Assembly: GCA_004963905.1 (NCBI GenBank)
Contig: SUGL01000004.1
Span: 170,144-234,143, forward strand
DNA length: 64,000 nt
Direction: 5' to 3'
Source of the DNA: Mesorhizobium sp.
GTDB taxonomy: Bacteria > Pseudomonadota > Alphaproteobacteria > Rhizobiales > Rhizobiaceae
The first letter of the stretch is position 1; each line of letters starts with the position of its first letter. Under the pieces are notes generated by a model, which worked only from the letters and a program-made list of their open reading frames with translations, searched no databases and was not told the origin of the DNA. Shown here one piece after another: positions 20,849 to 29,554 of this stretch. A program made the position numbers and the translations under genes.

Positions 20849-20971
20849 GCTTCGCCGGATCGCTGGCGGCAAAGGCAGGCGCGTCATACCACCGCATTGT
20901 CGCGCCATGTCACCTCACTAGGTGCGGGTGAAGGACCGAGCGCGTGGCTCCTCAAGTCAAAGGAGGCTCCG

Positions 20972-21373
20972 ATGACTGTCCCACGCCACGACCAGGAAAT
21001 CACACAGGACCGGCAAGCCTCCCGCGGGCTGCACCGATGGGTCTACTACGCAATGGTGGGGCTTGCGGCCTGCTATGCGCTGTCGGCCTGGATCGGCTTT
21101 GCCGGCGGCTATGACGAATATCTGCTTTTTGTCGTCACCGGATTCATCGTGATGTCGGTTGCGCTGCCGGCGATCGCCGGCCGCGTCTGGCGCCATCACC
21201 GGCTCAGCCGTCCCGGCAAGGTCAAGACTTTCCCCGACTGGATCGCAGGCGAGTTCGATACGAGCGATCATCCGGTGAAAGCCAGCACCGCGACAATTGA
21301 AATTCTCCTGCCGCTTGCCGCGGTCGCATTCGGCATGACGCTGTTCGCGATCCTTGCTCTCGTGGAGAACTGA
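20972..21373 (+). CDS. Small membrane protein of unknown function
   Basis: This 133-aa protein has three hydrophobic segments (about residues 23-45, 50-72 and 107-131). A soluble stretch between the second and third contains HHRLSRPGKVKTFPDWIAGEFDT. No known family was recognised. The ATG at 20972 follows a near-perfect AAAGGAGG site, so it is very probably translated. It stands alone between vapC and an aldo/keto reductase gene; the membrane segments suggest an inner-membrane location. Confidence 0.72.
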   Translation: MTVPRHDQEITQDRQASRGLHRWVYYAMVGLAACYALSAWIGFAGGYDEYLLFVVTGFIVMSVALPAIAGRVWRHHRLSRPGKVKTFPDWIAGEFDTSDHPVKASTATIEILLPLAAVAFGMTLFAILALVEN

Positions 21374-21531
21374 TCCGCCCTTCGTCACGATCTCGTTACC
21401 AAGCCCGTCAGCGGGGCGATTTCGTAGCTTCGGCGCTTGAAACGAAACGGGCCGTTCCTATTTCCCTCGTGTCATTCAGACAAACCTGTCATTCAGACAT
21501 CACCCAATCCTTCTCTCGGGGAAATCTCACC

Positions 21532-22581
21532 ATGCGCTACAACCAGCTCGGCAACACCGGCCTGTTCGTCTCCGAACTCTGCCTCGGCACGATGACCTTC
21601 GGCGCCGCCGGCGAGAATGCTCAATGGGGCTTGATCGCCAGCCTCGACCAGAAAGGCGTCAACGAGATCGTCGGCCGCTCGATCGCCGCAGGCATCAATT
21701 TCTTCGACACTGCGGACGTCTACTCTTTCGGCCAGTCGGAGCGGCTTCTCGGCCAGTCGCTCAAGGATCTCGGCGTCAAGCGCTCGGACGTCATCATCGC
21801 CACCAAGGTGCATGGCGTCATGGGCGAGGGGCCCAACCAGCGCGGCTCCTCGCGCGGCCACATCATGGATTCGATCGACGGCAGCCTCAAGCGGATGCAG
21901 ACCGACCATATCGACCTCTACCAGCTGCACGGCACCGATACTGTGACGCCGATCGACGAGACGCTGCGCGCGCTCGACGACCTCGTCGCCAGCGGCAAGG
22001 TGCGTTACGTCGGCGTCTCCAACTGGCAGGCCTGGCGCATCGCCAAGGCCCTCGGCATCGCCGAGCGCAAGGACTATGCCCGTTTCGAGACGGTGCAGTC
22101 CTACTACTCCATCGCCGGCCGTGACCTCGAACGCGAGATCGTGCCGCTCATCAACGAGGAGAAGCTCGGCCTGATGGTCTGGTCGCCGATGGCCGGCGGG
22201 CTGCTCTCCGGCAAATACGGCCCAGGCGCACCGGGCAATGGCGAAGGCCGCCGCGCCAGTTTCAACTTCCCGCCGGTCAACGAGGACCGCGCCTGGGCGG
22301 CGGTCGCCGTCATGCGCGAGATTGCCAGGAAGCACGATGTCAGCGTCGCCACGGTGGCGCTGGGCTATGTGCTGGCCAAGCCCTTCGTGATGAGCGTTCT
22401 CATCGGCGCCAGCCGCATGGACCAGCTCGAACAGAACCTCGCCGCCACCGGGTTGAAGCTCGACGCCGACGATCTCGCCAAGCTCGACGAGGTCAGCGCG
22501 CTGCCTTCCGAATATCCCGGCTGGATGCTGGAGCGGCAGGGCGCCGGCCGGCGTCCGGCGCCCTTCGTGCCGAAGGCGTAA
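21532..22581 (+). CDS. Aldo/keto reductase
   Basis: This 349-aa (beta/alpha)8 NADPH-dependent oxidoreductase has the AKR catalytic tetrad: Asp59 and Tyr64 (FFDTADVYSFG), Lys92 (IIATKVHG) and His133 (YQLHGTD). The cofactor-binding C-terminal segment VLIGASRMDQLEQNLAA is also present. Physiological substrate is unknown. The ATG at 21532 gives the usual family N-terminus MRYNQLGNTGL. It converges on a LysR regulator gene and is followed by a strong terminator; a second aldo/keto reductase lies 2.3 kb further on. Confidence 0.93.
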   Translation: MRYNQLGNTGLFVSELCLGTMTFGAAGENAQWGLIASLDQKGVNEIVGRSIAAGINFFDTADVYSFGQSERLLGQSLKDLGVKRSDVIIATKVHGVMGEGPNQRGSSRGHIMDSIDGSLKRMQTDHIDLYQLHGTDTVTPIDETLRALDDLVASGKVRYVGVSNWQAWRIAKALGIAERKDYARFETVQSYYSIAGRDLEREIVPLINEEKLGLMVWSPMAGGLLSGKYGPGAPGNGEGRRASFNFPPVNEDRAWAAVAVMREIARKHDVSVATVALGYVLAKPFVMSVLIGASRMDQLEQNLAATGLKLDADDLAKLDEVSALPSEYPGWMLERQGAGRRPAPFVPKA

Positions 22582-22590
22582 CCAGCTTTG

Positions 22591-22627
22591 AAGAGCCGCG
22601 TGCCCCCTGTGGCGCGCGGCTCTTTGA
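22591..22627. terminator. Bidirectional terminator between aldo/keto reductase and lysR-type gene
   Basis: AAGAGCCGCGTGCC (22591-22604) pairs with GGCGCGCGGCTCTT (22611-22624) at 13 of 14 positions plus one wobble, followed by a short T-run. It sits between two convergent genes. Confidence 0.85.
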
Positions 22628-22632
22628 CGTTT

Positions 22633-23538
22633 TCAGAGACGCACGGCCGCGGCGAGAAAATCGAGGAAGGCCCGCACCCTGGCCGGCAGATACTTGCCTT
22701 GGCCGACATAGACGGCGTGCGTTAATTCCTCGTCGCCGGGATTGAACTCTTCCAGCAGCGGCACCAACCGCCCGGCGGCAATGTCGGGCTCGACATGCCA
22801 GCGCGCCAGGCGCGCGACGCCCGCTCCGGCCAACGTTGTCAGCCGCATCGCCTCGCCGTCGCTCACCGTCGCGTTGCCGACAATTGGGACGATGATCGGC
22901 GCGCCATCCGGGTCGATGAACGGCAAGCCATCGATATGCCGCACAAAGCCGAAGTCGAGCAGATTGTGATTGCTCAGGTCGGCGGGCGTGCGTGGCGTGC
23001 CGCGCGCTTCGAGATAGGAGGGCGCAGCCACCACCACCATCCGACTTTGCCCGAGCTTGCGCGCCACCAGCCGCGACACGCGCAGCGGCCCGGCACGGAT
23101 GGCAACGTCGGCACGCTCTTCCAAGAGGTCGATGACGCTGTCGGTCAGCACCGCCTCGACCGAAATCTCCGGATAGCGTTCGAGGAAGCGTGGCAGCAGC
23201 GGCATCAGCCGGTGCTGGCCGAAAGGCACGTAAGAGTTGACCCTTAGCCTGCCGCGCGGCGCCGCACCCGCCGCCGCTTCGCGCTCGGCGGCGTCGAGGT
23301 CGGCGAGGATGCGCATGCCTCTGTCGTGAAACGCCACTCCTTCCGGCGTCAGCTGTAGCCGCCGCGTCGAGCGGCTGATGAGGCGCGCGCCAAGCCGCGC
23401 CTCCAGCCGGGCGATCAGCTTGCTCACTGCCGAGGGCGTCATGCGCAACGCCCTTGCCGCAGCCGAGAAGCTGCCCGCCTCGACGACGCAGACGAACACT
23501 TCGATCTCGCCGGAACGATTGATTTCAGGTCTCGCCAT
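22633..23538 (-). CDS. LysR-family transcriptional regulator
   Basis: This 301-aa regulator has an N-terminal winged helix-turn-helix (GSFSAAARALRMTPSAVSKLIARLE, residues 22-46) and a C-terminal ligand-binding domain from about residue 90. It is divergent from the MFS efflux gene, and the 125-bp gap between them contains ATTCATGAAT (23537-23546), a 10-bp palindrome, and further T-N11-A patterns of the kind LysR proteins bind. The usual logic of such pairs is that it controls the neighbouring MFS gene and perhaps the aldo/keto reductases. The effector is unknown. Confidence 0.92.
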   Translation of the reverse strand: MARPEINRSGEIEVFVCVVEAGSFSAAARALRMTPSAVSKLIARLEARLGARLISRSTRRLQLTPEGVAFHDRGMRILADLDAAEREAAAGAAPRGRLRVNSYVPFGQHRLMPLLPRFLERYPEISVEAVLTDSVIDLLEERADVAIRAGPLRVSRLVARKLGQSRMVVVAAPSYLEARGTPRTPADLSNHNLLDFGFVRHIDGLPFIDPDGAPIIVPIVGNATVSDGEAMRLTTLAGAGVARLARWHVEPDIAAGRLVPLLEEFNPGDEELTHAVYVGQGKYLPARVRAFLDFLAAAVRL

Positions 23539-23663
23539 TCATGAATCTATTTCACAGAAAATGTGCCTGATACAAGGCTGGTTCACAGCTTGGCGGATCA
23601 CGATGTTCGCAATCAGGGCGCGGGACCGCGCGTCCTTCCAGATCAACCGGACGCACCACTGCC

Positions 23664-24851
23664 ATGCCTCTTGCTCTCTATGCCCTCACCGCCGGCGCCT
23701 TCGGCATCGGCGTCACCGAATTTGTCATTATGGGCCTCCTGCTCGACGTCAGCGCCGATCTCGGCGTCTCGATCTCGGCTGCGGGCATGCTGATCTCCGG
23801 CTATGCGCTGGGCGTCGTCGTCGGCGCACCGCTGCTTGGCGCGCTTACCGGCCGTCTGTCGAAGAAGACGCTGCTGCTTGCCCTGATGGTGGTCTTCACC
23901 GTCGGCAACCTCACCTGCGCACTGGCGCCCGACTACTGGACGCTGATGGCGGCGCGCGTGCTCACCGCTTTCGCCCATGCCTCCTTCTTCGGCGTCGGCT
24001 CGGTCGTCGCCACCAGCCTCGTCGCGCCCAACCGGAAGGCTTCAGCCATCGCGCTGATGTTCACCGGCCTTACCGTCGCCAACATCCTCGGCGTGCCGTT
24101 CGGCACCTGGCTCGGCCAGGCCTATGGCTGGCGCTCGGCCTTCCTGGCCGTCACGCTGGTCGGCGTCATCGCCTTCGCCGTGATCGCGCTGCTGGTGCCG
24201 CATGACGAGCCGGCCGCGGCGGACGAGGAGGAAAGTTCCGAAAGCGCGCTTGCCGTGCTTGGCCGCCGGCCCGTGCTGCTCGGCCTGTTGACCACGGTGC
24301 TGAGTTGGGTCGGCGTCTTTGCCGCCTTCACCTATCTGGCGCCGATCCTCACCCGTATCAGCGGCTTTTCCGAAGTCGCCGTGTCGCCGATCCTGCTCGT
24401 CTTCGGCGGCGGGCTGGTCGCCGGCAACCTGCTCGGCGGGCGCCTCGCCGACCGGCGTCTCGTGCCGACCGTCATCGGCACGCTGGTCGCGCTGTCGGCC
24501 GTGCTGTTCGTCATGACCGCCGCGATCCATCAGCCGATCGCGGCAATCGTTGCCGTCGGCCTGCTGGGCGCGGCCGCCTTCGCCACCGTGGCGCCGCTGC
24601 AGATGTGGGTGCTGGACAAGGCCAGGGGCGCCGGCCAGGGCCTCGCCTCGTCCTTCAACATCGCCGCCTTCAACCTCGGCAATGCGATCGGCGCCTGGCT
24701 CGGCGGCTTCGTCATCGACCATGGCCCCGGCCTCGGCGCCGTCACCCTCGTCGCCGGCCTGGTGCCGCTCGCGGCGCTCGCCGTGGCAGCGTTGGCGCTG
24801 CGCCTGGAGCGCGGCCGCAAGCTCGGAGCGCCGGTCACCGCCCAGTGTTGA
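23664..24851 (+). CDS. MFS efflux transporter (DHA1, AraJ/YdhP-like)
   Basis: This 395-aa protein has twelve predicted membrane helices and the MFS signatures of the sugar/purine/drug exporter branch: GIGVTEFVIMGLLLDVS near the N-terminus, GALTGRLSKKTLLL between helices 2 and 3, and ANILGVPFGTWLGQ in helix 5. It probably exports a small polar compound or drug; the substrate cannot be read. It is divergent from the LysR regulator and is followed after 76 bp by an aldo/keto reductase, suggesting one detoxification-like unit. Confidence 0.9.
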   Translation: MPLALYALTAGAFGIGVTEFVIMGLLLDVSADLGVSISAAGMLISGYALGVVVGAPLLGALTGRLSKKTLLLALMVVFTVGNLTCALAPDYWTLMAARVLTAFAHASFFGVGSVVATSLVAPNRKASAIALMFTGLTVANILGVPFGTWLGQAYGWRSAFLAVTLVGVIAFAVIALLVPHDEPAAADEEESSESALAVLGRRPVLLGLLTTVLSWVGVFAAFTYLAPILTRISGFSEVAVSPILLVFGGGLVAGNLLGGRLADRRLVPTVIGTLVALSAVLFVMTAAIHQPIAAIVAVGLLGAAAFATVAPLQMWVLDKARGAGQGLASSFNIAAFNLGNAIGAWLGGFVIDHGPGLGAVTLVAGLVPLAALAVAALALRLERGRKLGAPVTAQC

Positions 24852-24897
24852 CCAGTCCAAAAAGTGCTGACCAGCCCAGAAGTGCTGACCAGTCCTA
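24844..24897 (+). repeat. Three 18-19 bp direct repeats between MFS and aldo/keto reductase genes
   Basis: Three tandem copies begin AGTG at 24844, 24863 and 24881 and share AGTGcTGACCAGtCC. The first copy contains the TGA stop of the MFS gene. The copies are 80-90% alike. They could be a local slippage product or binding sites; nothing in the sequence decides. Confidence 0.7.
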
Positions 24898-24927
24898 ATC
24901 CGTCTTCGACACTCAAGGAGTAGAACC

Positions 24928-25962
24928 ATGGAATATCGACGTCTCGGCGCCTCCGGCCTGCAAGTGCCAGCGCTTTCCTTCGGCGCCGGAACCTTCGGCG
25001 GCTTGGGGCCGCTGTTCGGCCATTGGGGCAACAGCGACGCCACGGAAGCCCGCCGGCTTGTCGACATCTGCCTGGAAGCAGGCGTCAACCTCTTCGACAC
25101 GGCGGACGTCTATTCGAACGGCGCCTCGGAGGAGGTGCTCGGCGAAGCGATCAAGGGCCGCCGCGACGCGGTGCTGATCTCGACCAAGACCGCGCTGCCG
25201 ATGGGCGACGGCCCGGCCGATTACGGCTCGTCGCGCTCGCGGCTGATCCGCTCCGTCGACGCGGCGCTGAAGCGCCTCGGCACCGACCATATCGACTTGC
25301 TTCAGCTCCACGCCTTCGACGCCGCGACGCCGATCGAGGAGGTGCTGGCGACGCTGGACGACCTCGTTCGCGCGGGCAAGCTGCGCTATGTCGGCGTCTC
25401 AAATTTCTCCGGCTGGCAGGTGATGAAATCGCTCGGCCTGGCGGAAAAGCATGGCTATCCGCGCTATGTCGCGCATCAGGTCTACTACTCGCTGGTAGGT
25501 CGCGACTATGAATGGGAATTGATGCCGCTCGGCCTCGATCAGGGCGTCGGCGCCCTTGTGTGGAGTCCGCTCGGCTGGGGCCGGCTGACCGGCAAGATCC
25601 GTCGCGGCCAACCGCTGCCGAAAACGAGCCGGCTGCACGACACGGCAAGCTTCGGCCCGCCCGTCGAGGACGAGCATCTTTATCGCGTGATCGATGCTCT
25701 GGAAGCGGTTGCCGCCGAAACCGGCAAGACCGTGCCGCAGGTCGCGATCAACTGGCTGTTGCGGCGGCCGACCGTGTCGTCGGTGATCATCGGCGCCCGC
25801 AACGAGGAGCAGTTGCGTCAGAACCTTGGCGCCGTCGGCTGGACCTTGACGCCGGAACAGATGAAGGCGCTCGACGACGCTAGCGCGGTGACCGCGCCCT
25901 ATCCTTACTTTCCCTATCGCCGCCAGGAGGGCTTCGCCCGGCTGAACCCGCCGGCGGTGTGA
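24928..25962 (+). CDS. Aldo/keto reductase (second copy, distinct subfamily)
   Basis: This 344-aa AKR has the tetrad Asp58/Tyr62 (LFDTADVYSNG), Lys87 (ISTKTALP) and His128 (LLQLHAFD). The NADPH-binding C-terminal part is SVIIGARNEEQLRQNLGAVGW. It differs clearly from the reductase at 21.5 kb, so it is not a recent duplicate. An AAGGAG site precedes the ATG. It lies in the same direction as the MFS gene and probably shares its transcript. Confidence 0.93.
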   Translation: MEYRRLGASGLQVPALSFGAGTFGGLGPLFGHWGNSDATEARRLVDICLEAGVNLFDTADVYSNGASEEVLGEAIKGRRDAVLISTKTALPMGDGPADYGSSRSRLIRSVDAALKRLGTDHIDLLQLHAFDAATPIEEVLATLDDLVRAGKLRYVGVSNFSGWQVMKSLGLAEKHGYPRYVAHQVYYSLVGRDYEWELMPLGLDQGVGALVWSPLGWGRLTGKIRRGQPLPKTSRLHDTASFGPPVEDEHLYRVIDALEAVAAETGKTVPQVAINWLLRRPTVSSVIIGARNEEQLRQNLGAVGWTLTPEQMKALDDASAVTAPYPYFPYRRQEGFARLNPPAV

Positions 25963-26148
25963 ACGGTTCTCTTCAAATGGCCCGCTCCATCAGAATGCAA
26001 GGCAGCATGGGTCCCGAGCCAATACTTCGATCGCTTCACCGATCGGAAGCCCGACGCTTTTGCGTTAAGGCTTGCCTGGCATTCGAAGCGGCGCGCGCCC
26101 AACGACCGTGCATCTTCTTCGCACCGGCCGCAAAGCGCGCGCCCAAGA

Positions 26149-26544
26149 CTAGCACTTCATCTCGATCCGGATACCATGGACGAGCTTGCCGCTTTTATTG
26201 AGCACTCGTCCGGCCGGCTGCGGGGCCATCGGGTGGACAACCAGACACCCTTTGCCATCCCACGCCTCAATCGCCCGGATGACGTCGCGATTGTCCGGCA
26301 GCACGGTGCCATCCGGGGAAATATCATGGATCGGCCCGCCAACGGAGTCGAAGACGAAGACAGAAGGCCAGCGATGGTGGTGAACCGGTTCTTCCTCTTC
26401 AGCCTGCAACGTAACCTCAAGCACTCGCAAATTGTCATTCTCGAAGAGTACTTTGTGATTCGCAGGCGCGGCCGCAACCGCATCGAGCGCTGGATCCCAT
26501 TGAGCTGGATCGATCTGGTTGATGTTACCGGTCGTCATGGCCAT
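26149..26544 (-). CDS. Small cupin-like protein
   Basis: This 131-aa protein has a cupin-like single domain. The segment VLEVTLQAEEEEPVHHHRWP provides a cluster of histidines at the place where cupins bind a metal, and a C-terminal strand VHGIRIEMK follows. No enzyme function can be assigned. The ATG at 26544 is preceded by GGAGGAGAAC. It lies downstream of a MoaF-like gene on the same strand; the pair is preceded by LacI-type operators. This stretch appears lower in GC than the flanking genes. Confidence 0.75.
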   Translation of the reverse strand: MAMTTGNINQIDPAQWDPALDAVAAAPANHKVLFENDNLRVLEVTLQAEEEEPVHHHRWPSVFVFDSVGGPIHDISPDGTVLPDNRDVIRAIEAWDGKGCLVVHPMAPQPAGRVLNKSGKLVHGIRIEMKC

Positions 26545-26634
26545 GTTCTCCTCCATCGGAGCCACCCATGTTTTGATGGGCGGCCTATTTGTCCTGTATG
26601 GCGTGGGGTGGGCAGCTCTGACAGTCGGTCAATC

Positions 26635-26964
26635 TCAAACCGCCGTCACCGGTTGGATCGCACCTTGCGCGCAGAAGATCTGCCCATCCGCCAGCCGGGC
26701 ATAATTGTGAACGATCTTGTTCTCATGGTCCTGGACCTGGACGACGAAGTTCCCACTCTGTTCAGCCCAACTCATGACGAAGACGCCTGGGCGCACGCCT
26801 GTCAGATCGTTCTTCACCACCTCGTCGATTTCCATGTCACCGATCGTCGCCTGCACGCGCAGTTCCGTCGGCGAAAGAACCGTCAGTCTCGGCGCGAACG
26901 GGCCAAATACGCAGTCGAAGCACTTCCCGACCAGCGAGGTCGGAATACCATTGATGGTAGCCAT
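26635..26964 (-). CDS. MoaF-like calycin-type small protein
   Basis: This 109-aa protein resembles the MoaF C-terminal/MoaF-related domain, a small lipocalin-like barrel. Its pattern is GVFVMSWAEQSGNFVVQVQD followed by an HNYARLADGQIFCAQG strand pair. No catalytic residues are evident; a small-molecule binding role is plausible. The ATG at 26964 follows GGAGGATGTG; a longer reading to 27120 would start inside an operator. It is the first gene of a two-gene minus-strand unit with the cupin-like gene, divergent from a LacI-type regulator. Confidence 0.7.
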   Translation of the reverse strand: MATINGIPTSLVGKCFDCVFGPFAPRLTVLSPTELRVQATIGDMEIDEVVKNDLTGVRPGVFVMSWAEQSGNFVVQVQDHENKIVHNYARLADGQIFCAQGAIQPVTAV

Positions 26965-27051
26965 CACATCCTCCGTTGGTAAGTCGGCGCAAACGGCAAG
27001 CTCACGCGCCTCTTCAAGGCACGAATGCAAAAGATCGGCTAATTCTGCTGT

Positions 27052-27065
27052 TTGGAACGCTCCAA
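27052..27065. promoter_or_regulatory. LacI-type operator, site 1
   Basis: TTGGAACGCTCCAA is a 14-bp palindrome (one central mismatch) with the CG centre typical of LacI/GalR operators. It lies between the regulator gene and the MoaF-like gene, 87 bp upstream of the latter. An identical copy lies at 27107-27120. Confidence 0.85.
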
Positions 27066-27106
27066 GCGCAGGCTCTGCCTTTTTGCATGCTGAGTCAAGA
27101 AAAAAC

Positions 27107-27120
27107 TTGGAACGCTCCAA
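27107..27120. promoter_or_regulatory. LacI-type operator, site 2
   Basis: This is a second identical TTGGAACGCTCCAA, its centre 55 bp from that of site 1, roughly five helical turns, and 21 bp before the regulator's start codon. Two in-phase sites suggest repression by looping and autoregulation. Confidence 0.85.
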
Positions 27121-27141
27121 AAAGATGTCTAATTGGAAGGA

Positions 27142-28194
27142 ATGAGCCTTTCAAAGATGCCAACCTTGGCTGATGTCGGAAAGGTCGCCGGAGTTTCCCG
27201 CGGCACCGTCTCCAATGTCTTCAATCATCCAGAGCTGGTGCGGTCCGATGTACGCGAGCGCGTTGAAACCGCGGCGCGCCAGCTCGGCTACGATGGCCCC
27301 GATCCTAGAGGACGAGTGCTGCGTGACGGCAAGTTCAACGCTATCGGGTTGATGCCGCCGGGTGCCTATGCCATTGCCGACATGATGAGAAGCCCATACC
27401 TGCGAGAACTGGTGCTGGGTGTTTCGCTCGCCTGCGATAAGGCCGGCGTAACGCTCAGCTTGGTCAATGGTATGGACGAGTCGCGCACCTCCACCATCAG
27501 AGAAGCCCTGGTTGACGGCTTCATCCTCGGCCACAGCGCTGATATTGATCTAGTCGGCTCGGCGAGGCGCCGGCGCCTGCCCTTCGTAATCCTCGAAAGC
27601 GCCGGCCAAGACATCAATTCGATCCGGATCGACGGCAGGAGTGGCGCACTGATGGCCGTCCGGCACCTGATCGATCTTGGGCACCGGCATTTCGCCATCC
27701 TGTCCGTCCGGCGCACAGCCGGACCGCCGATCGTCCATATGCCTGGCGGGCGTCAGCAGGCGATCACCGCGGGATTTGCACTTGACTATGAACGGCTTGA
27801 GGGTTTCGCCAACGGCTTGGCGGAGGCTCAGCTATCGATCGACGATGTTCCCATTATTGAAACCACTCCCGGGGACCCTACCGCCGGAGCTGTCGTGTTC
27901 GATCGGGCTCCGGACGCGACGGCGATCCTGACCATGTCGGATTGGCAGGCAATCTCCGTGCTTGATGAAGCGGTTCGTCGTGGCATAAGCGTGCCGGAGC
28001 ACGTATCGGTCGTGGGCTTCGACGGCACCGCAGCATCTGCACGCACCACGCCTCCACTCACGACCGTGGCGCATGACATCGTCGGAAAGGGCCGGCTTGC
28101 CGCCGAAATGGTGCTCGCAAACGCCGCCCCGAAGCAGGTCGTCATGCCGGTCGAACTGGTGGTCCGGGACTCGACCGCGCAGCCCCGCGGCTAG
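27142..28194 (+). CDS. LacI/GalR-family transcriptional regulator
   Basis: This 350-aa regulator has the LacI helix-turn-helix and hinge (PTLADVGKVAGVSRGTVSNVFNHPELVRSDVRERVETAARQLGY is read in segments from residue 6) and a periplasmic-binding-protein-like effector domain. That domain includes RHLIDLGHRHFAIL and ISVPEHVSVVGFDGT. Start choice is uncertain: the ATG at 27142 has GGAAGG almost touching it, and an ATG at 27157 is the alternative. It faces the MoaF-like/cupin pair across twin palindromic operators and is likely their repressor. No sugar transporter or catabolic gene adjoins it, so the effector is open. Confidence 0.92.
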   Translation: MSLSKMPTLADVGKVAGVSRGTVSNVFNHPELVRSDVRERVETAARQLGYDGPDPRGRVLRDGKFNAIGLMPPGAYAIADMMRSPYLRELVLGVSLACDKAGVTLSLVNGMDESRTSTIREALVDGFILGHSADIDLVGSARRRRLPFVILESAGQDINSIRIDGRSGALMAVRHLIDLGHRHFAILSVRRTAGPPIVHMPGGRQQAITAGFALDYERLEGFANGLAEAQLSIDDVPIIETTPGDPTAGAVVFDRAPDATAILTMSDWQAISVLDEAVRRGISVPEHVSVVGFDGTAASARTTPPLTTVAHDIVGKGRLAAEMVLANAAPKQVVMPVELVVRDSTAQPRG

Positions 28195-28210
28195 ATTGAC
28201 CCAGTAGATC

Positions 28211-29214
28211 ATGTACTGTGACGACGTCTGGATCGAAGGATCGGCGGACATGGGCGAAGAGGACTTGGACGAGACCGCGGCCCGGTATGTTCGGTTTGCC
28301 GACACAGAAGCCCACGCTCGCTCACCAATTTACGAGGGGTTAGCGCGCGCGGTGGCTGGAGACCGGGAGACACTCGGCTTCTTGTCGACCTTGCCGGATA
28401 TCAAGCGGCAACCGAACCTTCTGCTTGCAGCAATGCGTCACCTGTTCGGCACGCCGACAGGGTGGGGCGAGTTTCGCCAGGCGCTTCTGGCGCATCCTGA
28501 CAGCGTCCGCTCGCTGATGCTGGAGCGGTCGACGCAAACAAACGAGCCGGGGCGGTGCGCCGCGTTGCTCCCGGTTCTGGCGCGGTTTCCGCAGCCGCTG
28601 GCCCTCCTCGAGGTCGGGACCTCCGCCGGGCTCTGCCTCATGCCCGACCTTTATGGCTACGACTACGGGCGCGGGGTGATCCGCGCACCCGCGATGGCCT
28701 CGGAACCACCTGTCTTCAGGTGCTCCGCCAGTAAGACGACGCCGCTGCCGACGACCGTGCCGCACGTCGTATGGCGAGCGGGGCTGGACCTGAGCCCGAT
28801 CGACGCTGCGGTTCCCGCACAGGTCGCATGGCTCGAGACGCTGGTCTGGCCGGAGCAGACGGCACGGCTCGCCAATCTGCGGGCGGCCGTAAAGGTCGCT
28901 ACCTCAGTCAAGCCTCGGGTGGTGAAGGGCGACCTGCGTGGTGGCGATCTCGTGCGCCTCTGCAGTGAAGCTCCAAGGGACGCCACCCTTGTCGTCTTTC
29001 ACACCGCTGTCCTCGACTATGTCTCCGACCCCGCGGAATGCGCCTCGCTCCGTATTGGGTATCGAACGAATTTCCTCGCGTATTTCCATCCATCGCGGCG
29101 CGCGCCGGAACAGACTGGCCGTCCGGCCGATTCCTTCTGTCCGTCAACGGTTCCCCTGTCGCCTGGACTGACCCGCATGGCGCATCGATCGAATGGATCG
29201 AGGACCGGGCCTAG
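28211..29214 (+). pseudogene. DUF2332-family protein gene with C-terminal frameshift
   Basis: The first 280 or so codons match the DUF2332 pattern: QTNEPGRCAALLPVLARF, LLEVGTSAGLCLMPDLYGY, a WRAGLDLSPID segment and VVFHTAVLDYVSDPAE. Near 29045-29056 the family-like sequence leaves the open frame and resumes in another. There the codons from 29056 read WVSNEFPRVFPSIAARAG, then GRFLLSVNGSPVAWTDPHG, ending at TAG 29212-29214. The unshifted frame instead continues with unrelated residues to 29269. So this is a pseudogene or a sequencing error. The start may be ATG 28211 or 28250. The family is uncharacterised, with a glycine-rich methyltransferase-like segment. Confidence 0.8.
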
Positions 29215-29554
29215 TCTAAAGCATGTCTCCCGAAAGTGGGAACCGGTTTCGGGACAAAGACATGCGTAAAATCAAAAACCTAAAGCGCAGGGAGCGAATC
29301 TGAAAGATCGCGACGCGTTTTAGGCGCAACCATTCGGGATGAGTGGCGAGATGTCCTATGTGCTCCGAGGCAATAGGTGCCGGCGGCAAGCAACGCCGGG
29401 TTTGCGCGCATGATCAAGGGCAGTGCAGCCTCAAGAATAGTCTGATCGTATGCTGTGCACATCAGGCCTGGGCAGGACGCACGCAGCAGCTAGCTTACCC
29501 CGGACTCGTCGCCCGGCGTGGTTCGTTCGCCTGGCAGTGAAGGCGAGGCGTGCC
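29215..29554. repeat. Gene-free stretch with a family A palindromic element (copy 3)
   Basis: From 29216 to about 29324 lies a family A element: AAAGCATGTCTCCCGAAAGT, the GGTTTCGGGACAAAGACATGC return arm, then the CCTAAAGCGC / GCGACGCGTTTTAGG outer part. From 29325 to 29554 no gene, hairpin terminator or other structure was recognised. Confidence 0.65.
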
